Source: Takakia lepidozioides (lineage: Eukaryota > Streptophyta > Takakiopsida > Takakiales > Takakiaceae). From it: a DNA stretch of 64,000 bases. The DNA is taken from positions 87,462,756 to 87,526,755 of the forward strand of contig CM060731.1 of NCBI GenBank assembly GCA_030704615.1. Reading direction: 5' to 3'. Within the stretch, counting starts at the first letter, position 1. The number at the start of each line of letters is the position of its first letter. A model generated the notes under the pieces. It ran no database searches. It saw only the letters and a program-made list of their open reading frames with translations, and was not told the origin of the DNA. Position numbers and translations under genes: made by a program. Below are positions 21,738 to 32,650 of the stretch, in pieces.

Positions 21738-23066
21738 CCTTACAGCTTTTGGCTGCAAAAGTCATGCTGGGACAGACTGAAACAAAAAGCTAGCAGACGT
21801 AACGGCCGTTTCAATCAACATGAAAGAAATTTTTTAGTGCAAGAAGCACGGGATGAACTAGCATGGCTTCTTTCTCACCTGTACATGTCTGGACTTGACA
21901 AGGCTAACAACAATGTATGTTTTATGTGTGTGAAGCATATAAGAACTCAAGCATACCACCGACTGATGGGTAAGGATTTCAAACCCTGTTATGAAAATGA
22001 GGTATGGCTTTCAACTGATTCTGTCTTGTTAAGCATTTCTGAAGATCTACCGAAGTTGCTACCTGAAATACCAGCAGTGGCATGTAACCTCCCCTACATG
22101 ATGGGAATTTACAAACTACACAAAAAGAAGTACCGCTGGATTACCAATGCCCACAATTGTATTTTCAGCGAACTTGCCTGTCTATTGACACGTGCCACCA
22201 TGGACCTATTGCCTTTGGTAAAGGAATGGGTCAAGGCACGGCTTGATACTTATGAGAATTTTTTCAAAGTGTCCACTTCCATGTACTGGATAATAGACAA
22301 CATCTCTAATTTTACTCTGAATCTACCTGCAAAGATCCATGACGTGTTTGTCGCTGACATCACTCAATGTTACGAAAACATACCTTTGACAGGTGAAGAT
22401 AATTTGGGTGCCGCCATCGAATACGTGGTTCAGATTGCCTTCCGGCAATACCACATTGCCCACCCTCGATCCAACCACTCACTATGGATTCCAGCCAGGA
22501 AAGACACCTTCGGGAAATGTAGGTGGGGACCTTCCTCGCCTAAAACTAGTACGTGGATTGAGCTCTCCGAAGCTAGATTGCTTGGGCTCCACAAGTGGTT
22601 GATGACTCATTGCTTTGTTGCTTTGGGGGATCGAGTTTGGCAGCAAGTTTCTGGCATACCCATGGGTTTTTCCTGTTCTCCTCTATGGTGTAACATTGAC
22701 TTCTTGTCCTATGAACTGAGATTCATCCTCTGTTTTGCTGCTCTAGGACAGTTCCAGCTTATGGCTAAATTCAAATCAGCCTTCCGGTACATTAATGACA
22801 TCTGTTGGTTGAATGTTGGTGATGCTAAGCTATTTCTTGATCCTTCTACGGACAAAAATAGCCTAAACCCATGGTGGGTTTACCCACTCAATGTAGTGGA
22901 AATTAAACCAGAGTTATTAAGAACCAAAGATGGTACACCTTACACTGGTCTGGAAGCTTGTTTTATGAATGTACATATCAGTGCATCGTCTCTTTCCCTC
23001 CTCTGGCTTTTATGTTTCGCAGCGGCGCTTGTGTGGGGAAGTATATATCTCTCTCTCCCTTCTTAA
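21660..23066 (+). CDS. Reverse transcriptase, Penelope-like
   Basis: A 468-codon open frame without stops. Landmarks include SGLDKANNNVCFMC near residue 80, YKLHKKKYRWI, VADITQCYENIP (catalytic-Asp strand, D at about 232), SGIPMGFSCSPLWCNIDFL at about 330, and FRYINDICWLN at about 377. The order and spacing match the Penelope-like type of RT (KLHK, then DIxxxYxNIP, GIPMG..SP and RYxDD). The catalytic box reads Y-I-N-D where Y-x-D-D is expected, so the first metal-binding Asp is replaced by Asn, which should cripple polymerisation. The last ~30 codons come from the right direct repeat. It is less decayed than other elements in the window, which suggests a recent insertion. Confidence 0.6.
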   Translation: MTGVFRPGFDVEWSTVRFYLQDMALAPYSFWLQKSCWDRLKQKASRRNGRFNQHERNFLVQEARDELAWLLSHLYMSGLDKANNNVCFMCVKHIRTQAYHRLMGKDFKPCYENEVWLSTDSVLLSISEDLPKLLPEIPAVACNLPYMMGIYKLHKKKYRWITNAHNCIFSELACLLTRATMDLLPLVKEWVKARLDTYENFFKVSTSMYWIIDNISNFTLNLPAKIHDVFVADITQCYENIPLTGEDNLGAAIEYVVQIAFRQYHIAHPRSNHSLWIPARKDTFGKCRWGPSSPKTSTWIELSEARLLGLHKWLMTHCFVALGDRVWQQVSGIPMGFSCSPLWCNIDFLSYELRFILCFAALGQFQLMAKFKSAFRYINDICWLNVGDAKLFLDPSTDKNSLNPWWVYPLNVVEIKPELLRTKDGTPYTGLEACFMNVHISASSLSLLWLLCFAAALVWGSIYLSLPS

Positions 23067-23763
23067 GCCTAGCATTTGTATGCTTTGCTTCTCCTTAGCT
23101 GTGTTAGAGGTGGCTTGCTGGTGGCGATGGCGCATAGTTACCTTCCCCAATCGCTCAAGGTGCTTTTGGTGATTAGGGTTCCTTTTACTTCATGTTTTTC
23201 TCTCTTGCTTTGGAGGTTCTTAGTTGACATCGATGACAAGTGTAGGGGTCTGTGATTCACCTGGCGTTCCACAATCCTCACTAACCCATTGGTTTTTGTG
23301 GGGGCTTGTGATGGGACCAGGTGAGGATCCCTACTTGCTTTGAATTCTCTTGAGCTTGCAGATAAGGATGTGAGCAAAATGAACATACTGTTGCTACCTG
23401 CAGCCCCGATTTCGGCCCGCTTGCTCCCGGTTTGACATGATGATGCTTGCTTTTGACTTATGTTTTGTTGTCGTTGATGGAGCATTTCGGCCTGGCAGCC
23501 TTGTCTCGTGCAGCACAGAATGTGAATCTTACCCTGTCTTGAATCTTGGACAGCTTTGCCTGTGGATTTTTAGACTAGGTACTTTTTTGGCCTTAAAAGA
23601 GGATTGATGGTGTAAGGGTAAAGGCGTCAGTGGCTGTTAAGCTCTAAGGAAGAGGAGGCCTGGTTTTTTTAAAAGAAGACAACCTGATAAGGCAATGACA
23701 GGCGTTTTCAGACCTGGATTTGATGTGGAATGGAGCATAGTGAGGTTCTATTTGCAAAACATT
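22982..23763 (+). repeat. Penelope-like direct repeat, copy 3 (right)
   Basis: Begins GCATCGTCTCTTTCCCTCCT and ends TTCTATTTGCAAAAC, where a PPR pseudogene begins. It lacks the first ~45 bp of copy 2. Confidence 0.85.
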
Positions 23764-24615
23764 CGTAGCATTTGCTCATAGGTCTCCAAAGCATTCCTAC
23801 CAACCCATGCTTGGTAAATCCTGCCAACATTATATTCCACGTGATCAAAGATCATTGAGGGATTCTGTTGAACACTTGGTGAGCATAGATGTACACCAGG
23901 GGAATGTTCAGAATGACATCTGGTACAATTCCAGCTTTGATAATGTCACCATGAACCTGTTTGACCATTCCCAGGGCTGCTAAGCTCACATATGCATATT
24001 ATAAACACAAATGAGCATGACCTGGTTTGGCTTCATCCCTTCCCACATCATTTGCTCTTAGGTTTCCAAAGCCTTAATCCCATACCTTGCAATCATGGCA
24101 CTCCAAAACACCACATCTCGTTCAGCCATATTGTCGGTGTCGGACTCTCCCTTTGCATCAGGTTTGCTGCACCCACATTTGGCATACATTTCCACCAGGG
24201 CAGTGTTCAGAATGACATCTGCAGGTACAAATTCAGCTTTGATGATGTCACCATGGACCTCTTTCCCCTTTTCCAGAGCTCCCAAGCTTGCACACGCATT
24301 TCAAACACAAACAAACGTGATGTGGCTGGGCTTCACCCCTTCGCCAGCAGTTGCTCATAGGTCTCCAAAGCATTCCTACCACACCCATGCTTGGTAACTC
24401 CTGCCGACATTATATTCCACGTGATCAAAGATCGTTGAGGCATTCTGTTGAACACTTGGTGAGCATCCATGATGCTCCCGCACTTAACATACATGGAGAC
24501 AAGGGTGTTGAGTAGAAAAATATTTGGCGTGCATCTACTTTGGATAATGTAAGTGTGCACCTACTTTCCAGCGTCCAGACCTTCCATCTTGTTGCACTTA
24601 AGCAAGGGACAGACA
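23764..24615 (-). pseudogene. PLS-class pentatricopeptide repeat (PPR) gene fragment
   Basis: The minus strand shows consecutive PPR motifs: NIFLLNTLVSMYVKCGSIMD, AHQVFNRMPQRSLITWNIM, then GALEKGKEVHGDIIKAEFV, NTALVEMYAKCG and ERDVVFWSAMIARYG. A third, more decayed unit resembling the first two lies at 23764-24000. Such proteins bind organellar RNA and act in editing, splicing or stability. Stops after FVCV and in the third unit, plus frame shifts, mark it as dead. No start, transit peptide or DYW/E tail is present. Both ends abut repeats. Confidence 0.75.
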
Positions 24616-24617
24616 TA

Positions 24618-24866
24618 CGTACGGCGCCAGATTTCCATCCGCGCAGGTAGGGCGGCGCGCGAAATTTCCCTCACGCAGGTAATTCGGAAGCGGATGGATG
24701 GAAATCCGGCGCCGGATTTCCATCCGCGCAGGTAGGGCGGCGCGCGAAATTTCCCTCACGCAGGTAATTCGGAGGCGGATGGATGGAAATCCGGCGCCGG
24801 ATTTCGATCCGCGCAGGTAGGGCGGCGCGCGAAATTTCCCTCACGCAGGTAATTCAGAAGCGGATG
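24618..24866 (-). repeat. GGCGCC palindrome satellite, reverse copy
   Basis: Three units of about 84 bp match the 12040-12515 array in reverse orientation (GGATTTCCATCCGCGCAGGT, then CGCGCGAAATTTCCCTCACG). Confidence 0.85.
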
Positions 24867-25391
24867 TGTCGTGCGCATACATATCGGTACACAACTACAT
24901 CGCTGTCCAAACCACACCACATATATATGCACAATAAAGTAGTCTGCCACAATGATAAGAAAAGCTAAGAACACACTGTTGACACAAAACATGACAACCA
25001 AAACCATCACTCTTTAGAATAGAAGTCGAGCCAGGGGCACCCCAAGCTATGGGGACTCCACCCCACAACAACCTATACTCCCATCATAAGCACACTCAGG
25101 CCTAAACGATGCAGGAGCTCGGTCGCGCAGGCTCAACTCGAGAGAGATGAGCCACGCGACTGCCGCTCTCGTGAAGATAAGGCCGTTCAGGTGTCAAACT
25201 AAACTTGACACCTGATTTAACACTTGACCTAAATCCAAGTGTTAAATACAAATAACTAGCTTTATTCTAGTTGTTTTCACACTGTGCTTATTTAACTTGA
25301 CAGCTGTCGTGCGCATACATATCGCTACACAACTACATCGCTGTCCAAACCACACCACACATATATACACAATAAAGTAGTCTGCCACAAT
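24866..25391. repeat. 87 bp direct repeats flanking ~350 bp
   Basis: TGTCGTGCGCATACATATCG and the next ~67 bp (through AATAAAGTAGTCTGCCACAAT) occur at 24866-24952 and again at 25305-25391, almost identical. The DNA between has no gene. Short terminal repeats of a small non-autonomous LTR element or a duplicated target are possible. Confidence 0.7.
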
Positions 25392-25430
25392 CGCCCCCCT
25401 AGCTGGTGGATAGGTCCCTCTAACTCCAGA

Positions 25431-25550
25431 GGGGGCTGCTATTTCATGAGCGGCATGAGCATGAGCGGAAAAAAAAAAAGCATGAGCAGACCATTGTGAG
25501 TCCACGGAAATAGGGTTAGGAGGCACGGAAATAGGGTCATGTGAAGTTGG
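25431..25550 (-). mobile_element. Shared terminus of methyltransferase-bearing element (B)
   Basis: Reverse copy of the 15556-15671 end: GGGGGCTGCTATTTCATGAG begins at 25431. The outer flank (GTCCCTCTAACTCCAGA) is unrelated to the gypsy gag flank of copy A, so copies A and B inserted independently and are not one inverted segment including flanks. Confidence 0.6.
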
Positions 25551-25651
25551 AATGTGGCACCAGTGGACTTGAAATGCAACATTTTATTGCAAATTTTGTG
25601 GCAAGCCACGTCTATACAAGTGTGTTCTAACTGTCATAGCCGGAATGGGCA

Positions 25652-27959
25652 CTACTCTCCTACACCCTCCGAGGAACTTGCCCCACCTTCTTCCTCATCC
25701 CCCTCATCCCCCTCATCCTCCGAGCTCTGTGATGCATCAGTTCCACTATGCCTCTCAAAAATCCCGTCCTCTCCTTGGGGGACTGTCCACCTCACCTCCT
25801 GGGAATCTTCTGCGTCTTCTCCCCACTTTCCTCAGCAGAATCCAACACAAATCTACGAGCCCGACGGGCTCTAATAGCTGCTGCCTCCTCCCTCATCTTC
25901 ATTTTCTTGAGGCTTGCCTCGTCTAAAATCTGCTGTACACGACTACGTTCGGAACACCTCCTAATGGACACCGAAGCAAGCCGGGCAGCATAAGTAGGAA
26001 GGATGTACTCCCTTTCTGGACTAGGCATGAAATCCCCCCTGGCAAAAAAAGGCACGTTCCTCCTGCCCATGAACTCCGGTGTAGACGTCCCTCCGGCAGT
26101 ACTTGGCATCCTACAGTAAGAACAAATCCACTTGAAGAATGTCAATACCAGCACAACCAGAAAGGGTTTTCAATGAAATAAGAGAGCGGAGGGAGGTGCC
26201 TCACAAAATTTGGAGGCAACTTACAATGCCACCACTCACTCGTAAACCGGGGGCTCCTCGGCCTCGATCCCAACTTCCTCCCCCTGCTCCTTCTCGAATT
26301 TTTCCTCATCCTCCGAGGATGCCTCTTCCTCTTTCGGCAGACGTTCAGCCGCTGCAAGTTCGCGAGTTGTGGAGGGCAGTATCTGGCTCGAAGGCGAACA
26401 CATGCCTGTCAGACAACGTCCCTGCCCACATTGAAGCACCTGAGGAACAAAGCGGCAGCGGTTAATAGCTTGCGGCATGCAATTGCAATGGGGCCAGGGG
26501 ACAAACTGAGCACGTGAAGGCTTACCCGTGCCGCATGTGAGGTCCAGAATCCGCCCTTGGACATCCGAGCACGTCTCCATGAGGGTTTGGATGAAAGCAG
26601 GGCTCCGGGTCCGGCTGTACCGCCACGGTTTGCCTGTCTTTGTGTCCTTCGGCATACTAGAGTGGGGCACATAGTTGTAGAGGACATCGTAGGTTACAGG
26701 GTCCACAGCGGCATCAACAGACGACCGTCGTTGCGGAATTTGAACGTAGACCCTCTCTTCACAAAGCAATATGCCTCAAACACCAATGTCTGCACATCCA
26801 ACAAAGAAGGGATCAATTCCAGGGTCTACTTAACATACACCACAATATGAAGTGAATGCAATAGATTGATAACTTACACTTTGGCCCTCTGTTCGCAACC
26901 CCTGCGTACTGATGCAGAACCATTTTCTGAGGAGGACCGGGTGACACTTTTCGGTGTCCACCTTGCCACCGCATTCTCTGTGGTCTTCCCTCTCGTGGCA
27001 AGGACAACCACACATCCACCGTCATCCAGAAGCATCCCCGCCAGCCCAAACCCGGCTTTCCAGTAGTCCTCAGTAAACCTGTTCCAGGTGGGCACACCAT
27101 CCAGGCCCTCCAGCAGCTCCCCATCTGGAATGTCGAGGAGAATCATGTCGCAAGCTCTCTCCACCTCAACCCCCCCCCCCGAGTGCTCTTGCAATTCGTG
27201 CTCACAGCCGTGAAGAATTCCATCATGGCTTCAAAACCAGGGGTGTCTTTAGGCTCTGTACCGGCAGCCCTCTTCTTGGCTTTCCCCTTCTGCTCCCCAG
27301 AGACTTGTTGTGTGCCACCTTCTTCGCCCTGGCAGCGAGAGCGTCAAGGAAGCTCTCATTGACGCATTGGATGATGGTTGGAGGTTCTAGCTTTGGCCTG
27401 TGCGTAAACGTCACCGCCGAATACCGCCGTGTAGGCTCGCCCTCAAATGCCAACTTCTTGGCAGAGCCAGTCCCACTCCAACTGACTTGGGAACCCGGAC
27501 GACCGGTGACTGGGTAGGAGCAACAGCAGTCGCAGGACCTTGAACAAAATCGGCGTCGGAGTCACTCTCTTGGGTCCCCTCCTGCGCCTCCTCCGATGCC
27601 CCGATGGTTTTCTTCTTTTTGGGTGTTACTGCAGTCACCTGTTTCCTTGTCCTTTTCCTTTGACCTTTACTCTTCTCATGCAATTTCTCCTGAATTCCTG
27701 CCTGAGCAAGCTCTGCCGCTTTCCTGGAGTTCGCAAGCGCTTTTGCCTCTTTTGCACCCAACGGAGGCAGCGGAGCCCGGTTTCGTCGGAATTCAGCATC
27801 CAGCTTCAATTGAAACTCGGATGGGTCGAGCGAGCCGGGCGGAAGGTCCACATACCAAGGGCAATCACGCAAATGTTCAGATGCCACTCTTCACAATATC
27901 GTCAGTGTACATGGAGTCAGCCCCAGGGTTCCTCCATGCCAGGAAGAATGGTGGCTCGA
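25652..27959 (-). pseudogene. DNA amino-methyltransferase-like protein, copy B (partial)
   Basis: Nearly identical to copy A but on the opposite strand, and cut at its 5' end by the sequence gap, about 45 bp after the start of A's first exon. Motif IV-like MILLDIPDG (near 27140) and the spliced motif I ILDLTCGTG (near 26540) are retained. Relative to A it lacks single bases at about 26940 (after KSVT), at about 26715 (GRL/LVD) and near 25822 (in a G run of the last exon), each shifting the frame. Near 26073 it has the base that A lacks, so the two copies carry different lesions. Some may be homopolymer sequencing errors. Confidence 0.6.
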
Positions 27960-28459
27960 NNNNNNNNNNNNNNNNNNNNNNNNNNNNNNNNNNNNNNNNN
28001 NNNNNNNNNNNNNNNNNNNNNNNNNNNNNNNNNNNNNNNNNNNNNNNNNNNNNNNNNNNNNNNNNNNNNNNNNNNNNNNNNNNNNNNNNNNNNNNNNNNN
28101 NNNNNNNNNNNNNNNNNNNNNNNNNNNNNNNNNNNNNNNNNNNNNNNNNNNNNNNNNNNNNNNNNNNNNNNNNNNNNNNNNNNNNNNNNNNNNNNNNNNN
28201 NNNNNNNNNNNNNNNNNNNNNNNNNNNNNNNNNNNNNNNNNNNNNNNNNNNNNNNNNNNNNNNNNNNNNNNNNNNNNNNNNNNNNNNNNNNNNNNNNNNN
28301 NNNNNNNNNNNNNNNNNNNNNNNNNNNNNNNNNNNNNNNNNNNNNNNNNNNNNNNNNNNNNNNNNNNNNNNNNNNNNNNNNNNNNNNNNNNNNNNNNNNN
28401 NNNNNNNNNNNNNNNNNNNNNNNNNNNNNNNNNNNNNNNNNNNNNNNNNNNNNNNNNNN
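27960..28459. other. Assembly gap, 500 N
   Basis: Exactly 500 N, the pattern of a fixed-size scaffold gap. It separates copy B (minus) from copy C (plus), so their true distance and even adjacency are unknown. Reading frames that run through it are artefacts. Confidence 0.95.
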
Positions 28460-28504
28460 TAGGTTGGTCTCAACTTTTGCTCACGCATGCTGACTGCCTT
28501 GCAG

Positions 28505-30856
28505 GTATATGAAATACGTGCTCCTTCAGACAGGGGCCCTGGCTCAAGAGCCCCTTTCTTCATGGCTTGGACCGTGGCGGGCCAAGCTGTGTCTAAACAC
28601 CCGAGATGCAGAAACAATGGCATCCCGCGCATCTCGTTGGATGCCCGTGGTACCTGGACATGTCTGGCGGTATTGTTGACGAGTCTGAGAAAGATCTGCA
28701 CGCCTTGGCAGAAGAGAAGAGAAAGGAAAGACGTGTCCCTGCTGGGCCAAAGTCGGCAAAGGAATCTGCTGCTCTGGAAGAATCCAGAAAGGCAGCTGAG
28801 ATGGCACAAAAGACGGTGGATGCAGCTGTGCAGGCCCAACAGAAGGGGTCGAAGAAGAGGACTCGCCAGCAAGGAGCAGCTATTGTGACACCCGCCAAAA
28901 CGAAGAAGCAGAAACAGCCTGTTCAGGAAGAGGGTGAGGAAGAGGACTCCGATGGAGACTTTGCAACCAGCCCACCCCCCAAACGCAGGCTGCCTCCCCT
29001 GTGCCCACCGTTGTCCACGAGAGGCACAAGAACTGGCTCGGCAAAGAAGGCACTCTTCAACCCCCCAGGGGGGCACCCTTTCGAGCCGGTGGAAATGAAG
29101 AGGCCGAAAGTGGCTCCCGAAACAGTAGTCCAGTGTGTAAATGAGAGTTTCTTGGCGGCTTTGGATGGACGGGCAGCCAAGTTGGCATACATGAAGACCA
29201 TGGAGGGTCTGAAGGGCAGAGCACTGAAGAAGGCGACTGCCGAAGAGCCTTCCGACACCCCAGGATTTCAGAATATGGTCTCGTTCTTTGAGAGGGTGTG
29301 TGCAGACAAGGATTGTAGGAGGGGCGGAAATGCCACCGAGTGTCTTGCGATATGATCATCTTGGATATTCCGGACGGAGAGCCTGTGGAAGGACTGCAAG
29401 CTTTGCCATCTTGGAACAGGTACTCGGAGGACTTTTGGAAGAAAGGATTCGGGCTTGCCCGCATGGTGTTGGACGACAGAGGCTGTGTGGTTGTCCTGGC
29501 GAGCAGAGGAAAAAACACTCAGACAGGAATTGCGAAGTGGACCCGCAAGAGCGCCGTCCCGATTCTGAAAAAGAAGTGGACGTGCATCAACACACTAGGC
29601 CTTCGGTCGGAAGGGAAGAAGGTGATTACGACACTGGCACTCGTCCATTCATTTGCTTGGGTGTTTTCAAATGCGGTGCCGCATTCGGTTTCTAATCGTT
29701 TTCCCCCTGTGTATGCAGACGAAGCAGTTCGATGCATACTGCTTTGTGAAGGAGAACTCCACCTTTGCTTTCCGGAAGGAGGGAGGAAAGGTTGACCCGA
29801 ACTGCGACCCCACTCGATTACGACGTTCTGTTCAACAACGTTCCCAAGGAACTTCTCCCTCATAGCCTCACTTCAACGGAACCCCTGCGGTACTCACGGA
29901 CTCGGAGCCCTGCCTTCATTCAGACAATTATGGAGACATGCACAGACGTGGAGGGCACAGTGCTCGACCCTCATCTGTGGGACAGGTATGCAGAATCTTG
30001 ATCTATGCTGTTCTGCAAATTCTCGTTAGGATGTAGTTCGCAACATCTGAAGCGCCATGTGGTAATGTGTGGATGGCATTGTAACAGGTGCCTCATGTGG
30101 GCTGGGCGGTTTTCCGACCGGCACCTCTTTGCCTACGAGGAGGATTCATCCGTGTGGGGATCCCATCTGGAGGGGCTGCAACGGAATGTGAAGGCTCCCG
30201 ACAGAGCGGAAGTCTCCTCGGATTCGTCGGAGTCCGAGGAAGACACAGTGGACATTGATGCGGAGGAGAACCCGGAATACGAGTGAGTGCAAACATTGTA
30301 AGTTTGCAAAGCCTTCTGGGTCATTTATGTCAAACGAATTTCCCGACTGTGGTTCTCATTAGTCTCGTTGATGATTGTCATGTGCAGGATTGCAGGGTCC
30401 GGGTCGAAACATGTAGGGCCTACACTTCCTGCCAGGAAGAATGTCCCGTTCTTTGCGAGGGCCGACTTCATGACGAGCCCGGTGAGGGACTACTCCCTTC
30501 CTAGTTATGCAGCTAAACTCGCAAATACAGCGATTAGAAGAAGTGAGAATCCCAGTAAAGTAGAGCAGATTTTGGAGAGGGCTAGGGAGGACAGAAGGAT
30601 AAGGAAAGAGTTGGCAGCAGCTCAGACAGGTAGACGGGTACGAAAGTACATATGTGATTCAGCGGATGAGAGCGACGCAGACAGGGAGGAAGACGACCCA
30701 ACGGAGGTGAGATGGACAGTTCCGCAAGGGGAAGATGGGATTTTCGAAAGCCTGGCCAACGAGCAGTCCGCTGGAGATGAGAAAGGCACTGAGGGGGTGG
30801 AGGCGGAGCAGGACAGTCTAGAACAGGATGAGGATTCGGATGATTTTCAAGATTAA
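28505..30856 (+). pseudogene. DNA amino-methyltransferase-like protein, copy C (diverged)
   Basis: Blocks parallel copy A: 28505-29621, 29719-29985, 30088-30282 and 30388-30856, with introns in the same places and phases. The protein keeps CPWYLD, an NLS-like KKRTRQQ, CVNESFLAALDGRAAKLA, MIILDIPDGEPVEGL, GCVVVLASRGK and a charged tail, at clearly lower identity than A to B. Defects include a frame change near 28550, one extra base near 29815 (before YDVLF), and a pair of compensating one-base indels that re-frame motif I to DPHLWDRCL where A has DLTCGTGAS. The frame change near 29330 occurs at the same relative site and phase as in copy A. An inactive paralogue or pseudogene. Confidence 0.6.
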
Positions 30857-30989
30857 TAGAATTTTAATGAAGTCTCTGTAAATGTAAATTCTCTTCAGAG
30901 TATATAAAGGAAATTCTGCCAGACATTCGTGACCCCTCTCCAGTGTGCATTCCAGCCACACAATCGCTCAAACCACGACGCTCCCAAAA

Positions 30990-31715
30990 TCAGAAATGGG
31001 GCACCGCATTTCCAAAATTTTGGCAACTCTAAGAACCTCTTTTGGAAATGCGGCACCGCATTTCCAAAACAGGGGAGGGACTAAATTTTCCATTTCAATG
31101 TTGGCATAGTAAAAAGTAATCGGCCGATTGGAAATGCGGTGCCGCATTTCCAAAATTTCCTTTGTCCACACGCCAGTTTTGGCCTCTCCCGCTCATTGCA
31201 TGGATGCCACCACGCTTACAGAGGTCGAACAAGGAGGTCGAACAAGGAGGTCGAGATGGCGGAATTGAAAATGCGGTGCCGCATTTCATATTGGGGATGG
31301 TCGTTGTTCGAACTGCAGGCCCATCAGCAAAAATTGGCACCGCATTCCATTGTAAAAAAAAAATCGATGACGGACATGGAAATGCGGCGCCGCATTTCCA
31401 GAACGGACATCGCAATTTGTCCATTTGCAGACCCTCTCTCGGAAATGCGGTAACGCATTCCATCGCGCTGGTCGGAAATGTCACACTTTTCGAAGTGTTG
31501 GACGGAAATGCGGCACCGCATTCCCTTGTCCAAAAGAAGTTTCCATTGCCAAGCTGAAAATGCGTCGCCGCATTTGCAATGCCAACCTCGTTTTCTGACC
31601 ATTTATAGACCCGTGTTGGTATTTCGTGTACCTGGACGGAAATGATGCACCCGCATTTTCTTGTCCGACATGGAAATGCGGTGCCGCATTTCAATGTCCG
31701 ACATGGCGTTACTCT
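30990..31715. repeat. GGTGCC/GGCGCC palindrome satellite (GGAAATGCGG type)
   Basis: GGAAATGCGGTGCCGCATTT and variants (GGCGCC, GGCACC, or a broken centre) recur about ten times at roughly 50-100 bp intervals, with spacers that differ from one another. It begins about 130 bp past the stop of copy C. Confidence 0.8.
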
Positions 31716-31979
31716 GGTATATTCTTGACACATGACTCACATACCGGTTACTCTGCTATATTCATCCGGACAGACACATTGTAGAAATGAGACATCAAAT
31801 TGTAAAACAGTGGGCCAATTCCGACAGTTATTCAACACAATGAAACACAATCATACAGAAGTGAGGTACGATGGGTTTATTGATCGGACACGATGTCTCA
31901 CATTTACCAACTGCAGACAAAACTAAGCCCTTCCTCCTTCTACATGGGCTTCACCAAGTCGACGGAACTTCGATACCCC

Positions 31980-32650
31980 TCAAAACAAGCTCATCACTGC
32001 TGCGGCACCTCGAGGTAAACTGCAATTCGGTCGTTCTGCTGCCCTTGCTGGAGCCGACGACAATGTCATGTCCTCAATGATACCACCATCATACATTGAC
32101 AAGGTCACTGTGGGCCTCATGTGCCCGTGCGATTCGTCTTCGCAACGCAGCCGAATGTCTCCATACACTGGAAGAGCGGAGTGATCTGCACGTATATAGT
32201 TTTCCCCGGTGCCGTCCTCCCTGGTCCACTGGCAGCAGTTCCAGCGCCAAAGCGAGGCCGTGCGTGATCTATCCGGCATCCCTTTCCAGCTTGGTATATC
32301 GAGGTCAACAATTTCAGGACCCACGGACCGCATTGACCCTCGCCCTCACCTCGCTCAAAGCGGTAATAGCCCTCCAGATACTCCATTGCGCGCAAAGACT
32401 CTTGCTTGATTCCAGCAGCGTCTGTGAAAACAGAGAGCCAGACAATGATGTCTCCTGATTCTGGTTTGAACATAGCATAATCGTGGCCATGATAAGGGCA
32501 GTCGGCTGGATTTCGGCGGCACGACATCCTTGAAAAAGAGTCGCGGAGTACGCTCAATGACAGCAGCTCCCGGATGGAGGAGGAGGACCGCGGTGGCTGG
32601 AAAAAGTTCAAGCTAACGCTGCAATTCCTCACAAACACTCCAGGGCACAT
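31980..32650 (-). pseudogene. Unknown protein, head-to-head paralogue (left)
   Basis: The minus strand encodes CRRNPADCPYHGHDYAMFKP, SGDIIVWLSVFTDAAG, and MEYLEGYYRFERGEGEG. After a frameshift near 32310 come IVDLDIPSWKGMP, LWRWNCCQWTREDGTGENY, VYGDIRLRCEDES and MYDGGIIED. Every block has a counterpart in the plus-strand gene at 32877-33641. No known family recognised. The single frameshift suggests a pseudogene or a sequencing error. Confidence 0.5.

Larger units (their letters stand above)
20934..23763 (+). mobile_element. Penelope-like retroelement with flanking direct repeats
   Basis: A reverse transcriptase reading frame (21738-22975) is bounded by two direct repeats of about 790 bp (20934-21737 and 22982-23763). 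This matches the pseudo-LTR organisation known for Penelope-like elements, as does the nearby inverted partial copy (17058-20519). No GIY-YIG endonuclease is visible; the frame runs straight into the right repeat, so the C-terminal part is absent. Some Penelope-like elements lack this endonuclease, so absence may be ancestral or due to truncation. Confidence 0.6.

Noticed and set aside
27540-29076. Open frames of 288-399 codons running through the gap
   Set aside because: They consist largely of N; the coding sense is the methyltransferase-like gene on either side.
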